The position numbers were made by a program, and so were the translations under genes. From the NCBI GenBank assembly GCA_965232815.1, contig OZ247427.1:2356001-2420000 (forward strand): a stretch of DNA of 64,000 nt, given 5' to 3'. Below, piece by piece: positions 9,627 through 18,495 of the stretch. The number at the start of each line of letters is the position of its first letter. The stretch's first letter is position 1. A model generated the notes under the pieces. It made no database searches, was not told the origin of the DNA, and saw only the letters and a program-made list of their open reading frames with translations. Origin of the DNA: Bin87 sp026710825 (lineage in GTDB: Bacteria > Chloroflexota > Dehalococcoidia > Lucifugimonadales > UBA3495).

Positions 9627-12600
9627 TCAGTTCAGATTGAAACGGGTGGCTGGCGCGGATTCCTGCGTCGTGCGGTCCGGCAGGGGCCATGCCGGTTGTG
9701 CTGACCCTCCGTAAGCGTCCAAGGGCTGATGGCGCTCCGGCTGGGCAGGCCGTATGGGGCCGTAGAGGAGATTTGTGGCTGCGGTCATGGTGTCGTCGTC
9801 GGCGTTGGAGCGGTTGACGACGAGGCCCTTCTCCAGCGACGCCACCGGTACGCCGTCTCGGAATACCACCCGATTGCCCGGTTGGGCGGGTACCCGTTCG
9901 CCCGGTGTGATGATACCTGCCAGGTTCAGCGGATCGCAGGCGGACACAACCTCCAGGATCCCGGTTGCAGTGGCACGGTGAGCCTCGCGCAGAGTGGCGA
10001 CGACATCGGGTAGGGCGAACTGCTCACCCACAAAGCCGGCTACGAATCGGCCACCCCTGATTTCTCCTCTCGCCTCCAGGCGGCGGTATATCCGCACCAA
10101 GTCGCGCCAGCGCGGAGCCATCCTTTCCCTGGCGAGTAGCTCCGGAAACACCACGCCGTAGCGGTGCAGCAGTTGCATGGCCTTGGCCTCGTTGGGGTCC
10201 TCAGTCTGATCGAACGACTCCAGCAGGGACCACCGCCCGGCGCTGAATTGCCGTTGGGAACGCGGCCGGTGGGACGCGGGAGGCTGGCTGTCGCTACGTG
10301 GGGAGCGCGACCGGGCGGACACCGGGCCCCCGTTGCGGCCGGCGCGCTTGCGGTCGGCCCGACCGCGATTGGGTTTCCTGTTGATGCGAGCGCGCAGGGG
10401 GGCAATGCTGTCGGATGTCACCAGCCCGTTGGCCACCAGCTGCCACAGGGCTTCCTCCACATCCGAAGGCAGACGCCGGGTGCGGGCGATCAGGTCGCTT
10501 TCGAAGCAGGCGCCCCTGGTGGACAGGATTTCCAGTATCTCGGCCATCGCTCCGGTCAGGCTGTCGACGCCCTCAGGAGCCGGGTCCAACAGCCAGTCCA
10601 AGGACTCGCGCAGGGCGAGGGTGATGTTGGACGTTCGTGTCAGGGCAGCGGCGCGTTGCCCCGCGCCCACGCCGGATGCCAAGTTGTTGCCACGGGACAA
10701 TCGTCCCCATGCGACCTCACCGCCGGAGCACAGGCGGTCCAGCAAATCCGGGCTGTAGGCCAGGACTCGGCGAGCCAGAAGTTCCGACTCCCATGACGCC
10801 GCGGCGGTTTCGAATCCCTGGAGCTTGTCGATGACGTCCAGCAATCCTCCTTCGCCCATCGTTAGCCAATCGGTGGCCGCATACTGCCATTGAAACAGGA
10901 AGCGCATGAACGATGATTGCGGAACCGGCTCGATCTCCTGGCGCAGGCGACCTACGGTGGCACGGTGGATGCGGGCGAGAATCCGCCGATCGCAGAATTC
11001 CTCCTCGTCGATGCCGGCGCGAAAGCTGCCCCGCAAAACCAGCCCTTCGTTTTCCAGGGTGACCACCGCGGTTTCGACGTTTGATGGAGGGAGACACAGC
11101 AACCTCGCCATTTCGCTGGTGGTGAACGGACCGGAGCACTCGGCCCAGCCGCGTACCAGGTGCAGCACCGCGCCTTCGGCCTCGATTTGCTCTCCGCGGG
11201 GTAGAATCGCACGAGACGGTTGGTCGCCCACTGTTTCCACGGCGGCGGCCGGGTAGGCGGCGGAGACCAGCGTGACATGCTCGGCGGCCAACCACAGGGC
11301 CGAGCCTTCCGGTGGTGTAACGAGCATCACCCGTCCTGACCGGGCCAGTTCCTCAAACCATTGAAGGATCATCTCTCGGGAAGCCATTTCGGTACGGCCC
11401 GCCAGTTCGTCCGGTGGCGCGACCCCCAGGGTCAGCAGGGCGTCGTGGAGTTCGTCGGCGTCACGGATGGCCGGCCAGGCGTATGCCGACTCGGTGCGGA
11501 TGGCGTCCGGGTCCAGTGCGGACAGATCGCTGGCATCTTCCGGCAAGGCACGACGCAGGGTAACTGCCCGGGCTCGCCGCTCCTCCAGTGGCGCGTCGTC
11601 CAGGAAGGCGTAGGGCATGGCGTTGAGAATCTGGTGGGCGAACACCGAGGGCTGAACCGTGTCACGGGCTAACACTTCAATTGAGCCGCATCGGATCGAT
11701 GCCAGGACACGCTTCAGACCTTCCAGGTCCATTGCTTCGGTGAGGCAGTCGCGCGTGGTCTCGAACACCAGCGGATGGTCGGGAGGCTCGATATCGCCGG
11801 GCATGGCGTTGTCCTGGCATTGGACCTGGGCCGGGAAAACGGAGGCCAGCAGGTCGTCTGAGCGCATCCTCTGCAGCGGGGCGGGCACCTTTTTGCCGCC
11901 GGTATGCCTCAGCAGGGCCAGGAAACGCGATGCGTTCCATCGCCAGCGCGTCCCGTATAAGGGCGCCTGGAACACCGCTTGGGTCAACACCTCGTCGACA
12001 GTGTTGGGCGAGAGGTAGTTGAACACGTCGCCCAGGGGGAAGGACATGCTGGGACCCAGTGAAAAATTCAGCCCGTCGTCAGTGGCCGTCGCCTGGAGCT
12101 CGAAGTCGAACGTGCGGCAGATGCGTTTGCGCAGCGCCATACCCCAGGCCCGGTTGATAGCCGCGCCGAAAGGAGCGTGAATCACCAACTGCATGCCGCC
12201 GCTCTCGTCGAAGAACCGCTCGGCCACCACTCTGTTGGCAGAGGGCACCACACCCAGCACTCGCTTTCCCTCCACGAGGTAGGCCACAAGCTGGCGGGCC
12301 ACCTCCGGCGACACGCCGGTTTCGGAAACCAGCCAGGCTTCGGCATCCGGCGGGCTGTCCAGAAGACGGTCGATGCCCTCGCGGAGTTGCGTAATCTCAT
12401 CTGAGAGTTCCCAGGTGCGGCCGGGCGCTTCGCCCAGCCAGAAGGGGATGGTCGGCAGATTGCCCTGGGCGTCTTCAACCCGAACGCGTCCGCTCTCCAC
12501 CCTGCGGATTTTCCAGGGGGTGTTGCCCAACAGGAAGATATCACCGGCCATACTCTCGATGGCGAAGTCCTCGTTGACTGTGCCAACGAAAGTGCCGTCG

Positions 12601-14132
12601 GGGTCGAGCACGACATCATAGTCGGCATTGTCCGGAATGGCCCCGCCGCTGGTGAGTGCCGCGATGCGGGCTCCGCGGCGCCCCTTCAACACTTGATTGA
12701 TGCCGTCCCGGTGCAGGTGTGCACCGTTCCGCCCCTGCCGCGGCGCGAATCCCTGGGAAAGGGAGGCAACCACCTGGTCGAACCGGTCTCGAGGCAGTTC
12801 CCGATATGGGTAAGCCTTCCGGCACAACTCGAACAGCGCGTCCTCCTCCCAGTCCTCGGACGCGCAGGTGGCCACCATCTGCTGGGCCATCACGTCCAGC
12901 GGCCAGGGCGGGATCACGAATGTGTCCAGGTTTCCTTGCCGGAGCGCCCGGGACAGAGCGGCGCACTCCAGTAGTTCATCCCGGGTCAGGGGGAACAGAT
13001 TGCCTTTTGGCACCCCCCCAACAGTGTGCCCGGATCGACCCACACGCTGCACCAGCAACCCAATGGAACGGGGAGAACCGATCTGGCAGACCAGGTCGAT
13101 ATCGCCAATGTCGATGCCCAGTTCCAGCGAGGCGGTGGCCACGCACACCTTCACCTGCCCGTTTTTGAGCTTTTGCTCGGCCGCCAACCGGGTGGCGCGG
13201 GACAGGCTGCCGTGATGGGCGACTACCGCCTCCTCACCCAGGCGGGCCGAAAGCTGGTGGGATACTCGCTCCACCAGCCGACGGGTATTGACAAAGACCA
13301 GGGTGATGGCATGGGTCTCCGTAAGCCCGGCGATCGCATCCAGGGTCTCACCCCAGATTTCATGGGTGGCGATGGGGCCAAGTTCCTGTGCCGGCATCTG
13401 CACGGACAGGTCGATCTTGCGGCGACTGCCCGTGTCCACAACAACGCAATCGGGATTTCCATCGGCGTCGATGTGCCGGTTGCCCACCAGGAAGCGTGCC
13501 ATCTCGGACAGTGGCCGCTGCGTGGCGGACAGACCAATGCGAGTGATGGGCTCCTCGGAAAGCTGGCACAACCGCTCAACCGACAGGGCCAGGTGGGCGC
13601 CCCGCTTGTCGTCGGCCACCGCGTGAATTTCGTCCAGGATCAGCGTTCTGACGTGCTTCAGGCCGCGCCGCCCGCTCTCCGAAGTGAGCAGTATGTACAG
13701 CGATTCCGGCGTGGTGATCAGGATGTGCGGCGGCCGCTTGGCCATCTTCTGGCGTTCCGACGCGGGGGTGTCCCCGGTGCGTACCGCCGTGGTTATCTGA
13801 GGTATCGGAGAGCCGGTCTCCTCGGCAAGGTTGGCGATCTCGTCCAGGGGTGTCGCCAGATTTTTCTGGATATCGTTGGACAGGGCTTTCAATGGCGAAA
13901 CGTACACCACCTGCGTCCCTTCGGGCAAACCGGTGTCCATGCCCTGCCGTACCAGTTGATCGATGCAGGTCAGGAAGGCGGTGAGGGTTTTGCCGGACCC
14001 GGTCGGAGCGGCGATCAGCGTGTGCCGCCCCTGGCTGATGGCCGGCCATCCGGTGGTCTGGGCCTCCGTCGCCGCGTCGAACCGGCTACGGAACCAGCGT
14101 TGAATGAGGGGATGGAACGAATCCAGAGACAT
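9627..14132 (-). CDS. lhr: Lhr-type large DEAD/H-box helicase
   Basis: 1501 residues, matching full-length bacterial Lhr (about 1500) rather than the short ligase-associated form (about 800). The N-terminal helicase core has a Q-motif-like start, Walker A APTGSGKT (42-49), Walker B DEIH in LILDEIHAVADDKRG, motif III SATQRP, and motif VI QRVGRSGH. A winged-helix and Lhr beta-barrel region follow, then the DEAD/H-associated domain and the long C-terminal extension typical of Lhr. A basic, Arg/Ser-rich linker of about 60 residues sits near residue 1260-1320. Known role: 3'-5' ssDNA translocase and helicase that prefers RNA:DNA hybrids, linked to DNA repair. It stands alone, with IS debris downstream and a divergent gene upstream. 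Confidence 0.95.
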   Translation of the reverse strand: MSLDSFHPLIQRWFRSRFDAATEAQTTGWPAISQGRHTLIAAPTGSGKTLTAFLTCIDQLVRQGMDTGLPEGTQVVYVSPLKALSNDIQKNLATPLDEIANLAEETGSPIPQITTAVRTGDTPASERQKMAKRPPHILITTPESLYILLTSESGRRGLKHVRTLILDEIHAVADDKRGAHLALSVERLCQLSEEPITRIGLSATQRPLSEMARFLVGNRHIDADGNPDCVVVDTGSRRKIDLSVQMPAQELGPIATHEIWGETLDAIAGLTETHAITLVFVNTRRLVERVSHQLSARLGEEAVVAHHGSLSRATRLAAEQKLKNGQVKVCVATASLELGIDIGDIDLVCQIGSPRSIGLLVQRVGRSGHTVGGVPKGNLFPLTRDELLECAALSRALRQGNLDTFVIPPWPLDVMAQQMVATCASEDWEEDALFELCRKAYPYRELPRDRFDQVVASLSQGFAPRQGRNGAHLHRDGINQVLKGRRGARIAALTSGGAIPDNADYDVVLDPDGTFVGTVNEDFAIESMAGDIFLLGNTPWKIRRVESGRVRVEDAQGNLPTIPFWLGEAPGRTWELSDEITQLREGIDRLLDSPPDAEAWLVSETGVSPEVARQLVAYLVEGKRVLGVVPSANRVVAERFFDESGGMQLVIHAPFGAAINRAWGMALRKRICRTFDFELQATATDDGLNFSLGPSMSFPLGDVFNYLSPNTVDEVLTQAVFQAPLYGTRWRWNASRFLALLRHTGGKKVPAPLQRMRSDDLLASVFPAQVQCQDNAMPGDIEPPDHPLVFETTRDCLTEAMDLEGLKRVLASIRCGSIEVLARDTVQPSVFAHQILNAMPYAFLDDAPLEERRARAVTLRRALPEDASDLSALDPDAIRTESAYAWPAIRDADELHDALLTLGVAPPDELAGRTEMASREMILQWFEELARSGRVMLVTPPEGSALWLAAEHVTLVSAAYPAAAVETVGDQPSRAILPRGEQIEAEGAVLHLVRGWAECSGPFTTSEMARLLCLPPSNVETAVVTLENEGLVLRGSFRAGIDEEEFCDRRILARIHRATVGRLRQEIEPVPQSSFMRFLFQWQYAATDWLTMGEGGLLDVIDKLQGFETAAASWESELLARRVLAYSPDLLDRLCSGGEVAWGRLSRGNNLASGVGAGQRAAALTRTSNITLALRESLDWLLDPAPEGVDSLTGAMAEILEILSTRGACFESDLIARTRRLPSDVEEALWQLVANGLVTSDSIAPLRARINRKPNRGRADRKRAGRNGGPVSARSRSPRSDSQPPASHRPRSQRQFSAGRWSLLESFDQTEDPNEAKAMQLLHRYGVVFPELLARERMAPRWRDLVRIYRRLEARGEIRGGRFVAGFVGEQFALPDVVATLREAHRATATGILEVVSACDPLNLAGIITPGERVPAQPGNRVVFRDGVPVASLEKGLVVNRSNADDDTMTAATNLLYGPIRPAQPERHQPLDAYGGSAQPAWPLPDRTTQESAPATRFNLN

Positions 14133-14376
14133 GACCGGATTTTAACACAGCCCACCCCACGCGTATCTCTCGTGGAGACACCCGGACTGCCGGCGCGTCT
14201 ATCGGCTAAAATGCTCCCACAGTCCATGGTCACAATCAGGCCCAGAATTCGGATGCAGGAGACCCGTCGGTTCCGGCGCTATCCGCCACGCTAGGGGATA
14301 GTCCTGTCGAGGAGCGCAATCGCGTTCAGGGCGATCACAATTGAGAAAGGTCCACAGCACGAAATGGAGTTGAGCA

Positions 14377-15153
14377 ATGAGTAAACGCGAGGAACTCAGG
14401 CGCAAGGGCAATGAGATACGGGAGCGCCTGCAACACGGCACCTATCCCGTGCGGGAGAGGCCCCGGGCGACCACCAGCATCCCGGGGCTACGCAATTTTA
14501 CCGGAGAGTCTATTTTCGGAGCGGTGTGGTCCAGACCTGGGTTGGATATCCGTTACAGGATGCTTGCGACCCTATCTGTCCTGACGTCCCTCCAGCGCCT
14601 ATCGCAGTTCCAGACCTACGTCCACAGCGCCCTGAACATGGGATTGAGCCCGGAGGAGATCCAGGAAGTTCCGATCCATTGCTCCCTGTACGCCGGATTC
14701 CCTTCGGCGGTGAACTCCCTGGAACTCGTCCATGAGGCCTTCCGTGAGCGGGGAATAGAAGCGCCGCAGACGGAGGTTCCTGAGGTTAGTCTCGAGGAAC
14801 TGGAGGAGCGAGGTCGTCAACTGCGGGATCAGTTGTTCGGTGCCGAAGGACAGGGGGGCTACAACAGCGCGCTGATGGAACTCGCGCCCGACCTGCGAAC
14901 GCTCACTTACCAATACGGGTTCGGGGAAATATTCTTCCGCCCTGGCTTGGACCTGAAATCCCGTGTGGTGTGTACCACGGCCGCGCTCGTCGCGGTGCGG
15001 GCGGAGGGCCAGCTTCGCAACTTCCTGAGGGCCGGTCCCCGAGTGGGCCTGTCGCAAGAGGAGATGGTGGAGGTCCTGATTCAGACCGGAGGATACGCCG
15101 GCTATCCGTCGGCGCTGAACGCCATCTCCATAGCAGCCGAGGTCTGGAACTGA
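14377..15153 (+). CDS. Two-domain carboxymuconolactone decarboxylase-like protein
   Basis: 258 residues with two CMD/AhpD-fold halves. The first (about 40-130) ends with EEIQEVPIHCSLYAGFPSAVNSL and the second (about 165-255) with EEMVEVLIQTGGYAGYPSALNAI. The YAG-(F/Y)-P-(S)-A-(V/L)-N signature is that of gamma-carboxymuconolactone decarboxylase relatives. The CxxC redox pair of true AhpD alkylhydroperoxidases is absent. The conserved His is kept only in the first half (IHCS). ATG is preceded by a GAGTTGAGCA stretch, a weak ribosome site. Inferred role: decarboxylase or hydratase in aromatic or lactone catabolism; the substrate is unknown. Confidence 0.85.
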   Translation: MSKREELRRKGNEIRERLQHGTYPVRERPRATTSIPGLRNFTGESIFGAVWSRPGLDIRYRMLATLSVLTSLQRLSQFQTYVHSALNMGLSPEEIQEVPIHCSLYAGFPSAVNSLELVHEAFRERGIEAPQTEVPEVSLEELEERGRQLRDQLFGAEGQGGYNSALMELAPDLRTLTYQYGFGEIFFRPGLDLKSRVVCTTAALVAVRAEGQLRNFLRAGPRVGLSQEEMVEVLIQTGGYAGYPSALNAISIAAEVWN

Positions 15154-15307
15154 CGCGACGGCGGTCCATGATTGCTGCGGTGATCGATTTATTGATCATG
15201 TGACATCCGCAGGCCGCTCCGGGGGCGAATGCGTTTCTCTGGTTTCAGACCCGGATCGGCGTCGTGCGATCCGATGTGCCGTGCTCGCCATCGTAGGGAG
15301 GTGAAAA

Positions 15308-16090
15308 ATGCAGTTGGAAGGCAAAGTGGCCCTGGTTACCGGTGGAGCCCGGGGGTTGGGCCGCTCCATGGCTCTGGCCTACGCTCGTGAGGGAGCGGAT
15401 GTCGCCATCGTGGCTCGCACCCCGTCGGAGCTCGAGACAGTGGGTGCCGAGATTCGCGCCTTGGGCCGTCGCGCACATACGGTCAGCGCTGAACTGACCA
15501 CCAGCGAGGGCGCAAACCGAGCGGCCCGGGAGACCATCGACGAGTTGGGACAGATAGATATCCTGGTGAACAACGCCGGCGGGTACCGTCTCTTCACCAA
15601 TGACCTGACCCACGCGGTCACGGTCCTGAACATCACCGAAGAGGAGTGGCGGTTGGTGATGGAATCGAACCTGACCACCACGTTCATGACCTGCAAGGCG
15701 GTGCTGCCCCACATGGTAGAACGCGGCAGCGGTGTCATCGTCAACCTGACGTCCAAGAACGTCGCGCGCCGGGGCCGGGCCGGACAGGCATCCTACGGCG
15801 CTGCCAAGGCGGCGGTGGAGCGGCTGAGCGAGTCCCTCGCGGATGAGGTGAAGGACTTTGGTATCGCCGTGAACATCCTCGACCCGGGTTGGAACCTGAC
15901 CCGGCCCAACGACGACTACGACGACGAGGTGCACAAGCGGATGCGGTTGCCCGACGACATCGCCGAGGTAGCCGTGTACATGGCCCTGCAGACCCCTGAG
16001 ACCATGACCGGCCAACTGGTTGCCGCACCGGAATACGACGACGAGCACGGGATACAACGGCTTTCGGCTTACGAACGGCTCCACGCATAG
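15308..16090 (+). CDS. SDR-family oxidoreductase
   Basis: 260 residues, classical SDR length. The N-terminal NAD(P)-binding motif TGGARGLG follows the first strand, NNAG is present near residue 95, and the catalytic set is Ser in NLTSK and Tyr-x3-Lys in YGAAK. The stretch GWNLTRP sits where the substrate loop usually lies. A good Shine-Dalgarno (GGGAGGTG) lies a few bases before ATG. Known family reaction: NAD(P)H-dependent reduction or oxidation of an alcohol/carbonyl; substrate not predictable. It follows the CMD-like gene by about 150 bases on the same strand and may share its pathway. Confidence 0.9.
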   Translation: MQLEGKVALVTGGARGLGRSMALAYAREGADVAIVARTPSELETVGAEIRALGRRAHTVSAELTTSEGANRAARETIDELGQIDILVNNAGGYRLFTNDLTHAVTVLNITEEEWRLVMESNLTTTFMTCKAVLPHMVERGSGVIVNLTSKNVARRGRAGQASYGAAKAAVERLSESLADEVKDFGIAVNILDPGWNLTRPNDDYDDEVHKRMRLPDDIAEVAVYMALQTPETMTGQLVAAPEYDDEHGIQRLSAYERLHA

Positions 16091-16201
16091 TGTCAGCGCC
16101 GGCAGTTGCGACCACGCAGGCCTTCCTGTGGGCGTAGCCTGTGGCAGAATAGCGCCAGTGGGGCTGGTAGGCTCGATCCGCAATCTATCCCGGTGAGGAG
16201 T

Positions 16202-16404
16202 ATGTCCGTGCCCGAATCCAGGCCATCCATCGGGGAAGCGGATTTTCGGGCTCTGGGCGACGCGAGGCCACTCCGATTCCCAGCGGTGTGTCTCCCGACG
16301 CCTGCTACTTGGCTAAGCACCTGGTCGGCGCGGGAGGGCAACTCGTGGCCGTCATGGCACTCTTCCCGACGCATTGTGGCAATGCGCTCTCGGCCCGCTC
16401 TAAG
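16202..16404 (+). pseudogene. Possible frameshifted gene remnant
   Basis: From ATG 16202 one frame reads MSVPESRPSIGEADFRALG. After about 16260 the neighbouring frame gives a protein-like run, TPIPSGVSPDACYLAKHLV followed by GAGGQLVAVMALFPTHCG. One frameshift would join them. I do not recognise the family. The run ends at the long palindrome at 16405. Could equally be chance open frames in GC-rich DNA. Confidence 0.25.
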
Positions 16405-16457
16405 CTGCAATCGAATACCGGCCGGGGCGGTCCGCCCCGGCCGGTATTCGATTGCAG
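16405..16457. repeat. 53-bp near-perfect palindrome (26-bp arms, 1-base centre)
   Basis: Positions 16405-16430 and 16432-16457 are exact reverse complements around a single T at 16431. The centre reads GGGGCGG-T-CCGCCCC and the outer arm contains CAATCGAATACCGG. It lies between two converging genes, so it may act as a bidirectional terminator, but neither side has a T-run and the perfect arms are longer than a terminator needs. Confidence 0.85.
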
Positions 16458-16494
16458 AGAATCTGGACTCCCGGTTTTCGGTGGATTGATCGAG

Positions 16495-17373
16495 CTATCC
16501 TTGGCGCACGAACTTGTCGACACCGGTGCCGTCGCTGAGGCCGACATAGATGTCGCCCCGGGAATCTACCCAGCTGCCATGCCCAGGTCCCCGGCAGTCG
16601 AAGCGGGACAGTACGTTCCCTGATGTGTCCAGCACGCTGACACGGGCCGAAGAATCGTTGACCGGGCCTTCACTGACGTACAGGACGCCCTCTCCGTCCA
16701 CAGAGATGTCCATGGGGCGCTGGATGTCATCCCAGATGGTGATGAACTCGCCGTCCAGGTTGAACAACTGCATACGGTGATTTTCCCGGTCGCAGAGGAA
16801 GATCGTATCGTTGTGAATCAGCAGGCTGTGAGGCAGGTGGAAATGCCCCGGCTCGCTCTTGCCAGGTTGACCCCAGGACTGCTTGAGTTGACCGTCCCAA
16901 CTGAACCGGTGAATGCGGGCGTTGCGGTATCCGTCCGCTACGTAGAGGTCGCCGGAGGGCGACGGGATCAGTTCCGTTGGGTAGTTGAAGGGACCTGCGG
17001 CGCGGGGGCAAAGGTCGCCCGGGTTTTCGCAGCCGGTGTCCGAGTGGACACCGTGGCGTCCCAGCATCTGAATGGGTTTCCCATCAATGGTGTAGATCAG
17101 GCAGACTGAACTGTCCCGGTCGGTGAGGTAAACCGTGTCGTCCTCGATGTAGATGCCGTGGGCGAATGAGAAGGCGCCGTTCCCCCAACTGTCGAGCAGG
17201 TTCCCGTCCCGGTCGAAAATGAGGATCGGCGGGTCCTTGCGTTGGAAAGCGAAAACTCGATCCTGGGAATCGGTGGCGATAGCGCTGACCATGGCGAACG
17301 TGTCGCCCTCTGGCAGCCTGGCCCAGTTCTCGACCACTTCATAGGTGTACTTGCCGTTTCCTACTGTCGTCAT
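16495..17373 (-). CDS. NHL-repeat six-bladed beta-propeller protein
   Basis: 292 residues with repeated NHL blades: DSQDRVFAFQRKDPPILIFD, the G-x-F-x-F-A-H-G-I blade start, GDLYVADGYRNARIHRFSWDG, HLPHSLLIHNDTIFLCDREN followed by HRMQLFNLDG, and DGEGVLYVSEG. The arrangement resembles the propeller of peptidyl-alpha-hydroxyglycine amidating lyase and similar bacterial NHL proteins. No signal peptide or membrane segment is visible, so it may be cytoplasmic or exported by an unrecognised route. Function unknown: binding scaffold or lyase-like enzyme. It is followed on its 3' side by the long palindrome and stands as its own transcription unit. Confidence 0.82.
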   Translation of the reverse strand: MTTVGNGKYTYEVVENWARLPEGDTFAMVSAIATDSQDRVFAFQRKDPPILIFDRDGNLLDSWGNGAFSFAHGIYIEDDTVYLTDRDSSVCLIYTIDGKPIQMLGRHGVHSDTGCENPGDLCPRAAGPFNYPTELIPSPSGDLYVADGYRNARIHRFSWDGQLKQSWGQPGKSEPGHFHLPHSLLIHNDTIFLCDRENHRMQLFNLDGEFITIWDDIQRPMDISVDGEGVLYVSEGPVNDSSARVSVLDTSGNVLSRFDCRGPGHGSWVDSRGDIYVGLSDGTGVDKFVRQG

Positions 17374-17493
17374 GCGTCTGGCCTCCTTGGTGTCTGGCTA
17401 TGAATCCATCCTTGACGACGCCATTGTAACGCCGGCCAGGTGATGATGCGGGCCACGACTTGTACGCACGGGGCGCGGCACGTTCGGGCATCG

Positions 17494-18486
17494 TTACGAA
17501 ATGGTTGAGACGCCCGGGATTATGACCTCGCGGAAGGCATCCACCTCTGCGCGCGGCATATCGTAACCGCCTTCCTGTGTGTGGGTCGGGAAAATGAAGA
17601 CGTGATGCACACCTGATTCATCCCCGGCGCGCTTCAGCCTTTTCAGGCACTCCTCGGCTGTGCCGAACAGGCCGAAGGCATCGCATATTTCCGCTGCATG
17701 AGCGTCGCTGATATTCTCCGGCACAAAATCATCGGCAAGATCGATGCCGGCTTGACGCAACCAAAAGAGGTTCGAATCGCTGGGGTATTTCAGGTACGGC
17801 TGGTCTGGTCGGAACCACTGCTGCGGAAAGCGGCGAGCCGCCGGACCATCATCTGAAACCGTGGTCGGTGTGATGAAGATCGTCTCAAAGTCGTCGAGGC
17901 TGCGGCCGGCCCGCGCCGCTCCGATTTCCAGTCGATTGCGCGCTGCCTCGACCGATCTGGGATGGAGCCCAACCAGCAGAAGGGCGCCGTCGGCGACTTC
18001 CCCAGCCAACTCCACCATTCGCGGGCCGGCTGCGGTCATGAACACCGGTGTTGGCCGGTCGCTCAAATTGCGGAGCCTGGTGTCCACGCCGTTGAAATGC
18101 ACTTGCTCACCCCTCAGCAGGCGACGGATGGTCAGGACGGCCCGACGCATCGTCTCCACCGTGGCGCGAGGGCGGCCGATGTTGCCCACGGCAAGATACC
18201 CGGGAGCAATAGTCAAGCGCACGCGTTCCGGAGCCACTTCCTCCAGCGAATGGGCCAGCGATGCCAGCACCATCGAGTGCCGAGTGACCGGGTTGGTGGT
18301 CGCGGGGTACAGGTTGACTCTGGAGGTGCGCTCGGCGGCCAGGGCCAGCGTCAGAAAAACATCGCGGCCGCTATGTTGGTGGTCGTGGACTCCCACTCCG
18401 GAAAACCCGGCGGCCTCACACTCCGCGATGAAATCGGCTGTCTCCGGTATCGGTAGTCCCACCGGCACCCTGATATCAACTTTCAT
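17494..18486 (-). CDS. LLM-class flavin (F420-type) oxidoreductase
   Basis: About 331 residues with the bacterial luciferase-like TIM-barrel pattern: GFSGVGVHDHQHSGRD near the start, AAERTSRVNLYPATTNPVTRH, the MVLASLAHSLEEVAPERVRL segment and the IAPGYLAVGNIGRP loop. The T-x-x-T-R-H-P/S segment is typical of F420-dependent methylenetetrahydromethanopterin reductase-like members, so F420 or FMN is the likely cofactor. I chose ATG 18486 (MKVDIRVP) over an in-frame GTG at 18495, because AGGTG lies about 6-9 bases upstream of it. The gene follows the NMT1-like gene by about 10 bases, so the two are one operon. Confidence 0.88.
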   Translation of the reverse strand: MKVDIRVPVGLPIPETADFIAECEAAGFSGVGVHDHQHSGRDVFLTLALAAERTSRVNLYPATTNPVTRHSMVLASLAHSLEEVAPERVRLTIAPGYLAVGNIGRPRATVETMRRAVLTIRRLLRGEQVHFNGVDTRLRNLSDRPTPVFMTAAGPRMVELAGEVADGALLLVGLHPRSVEAARNRLEIGAARAGRSLDDFETIFITPTTVSDDGPAARRFPQQWFRPDQPYLKYPSDSNLFWLRQAGIDLADDFVPENISDAHAAEICDAFGLFGTAEECLKRLKRAGDESGVHHVFIFPTHTQEGGYDMPRAEVDAFREVIIPGVSTIS

Positions 18487-18495
18487 CGAACACAC

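Noticed and set aside
14377..15153. AhpD peroxidase function for the CMD-domain protein
   Set aside because: The CxxC redox pair is missing in both halves; it fits carboxymuconolactone decarboxylase relatives better.
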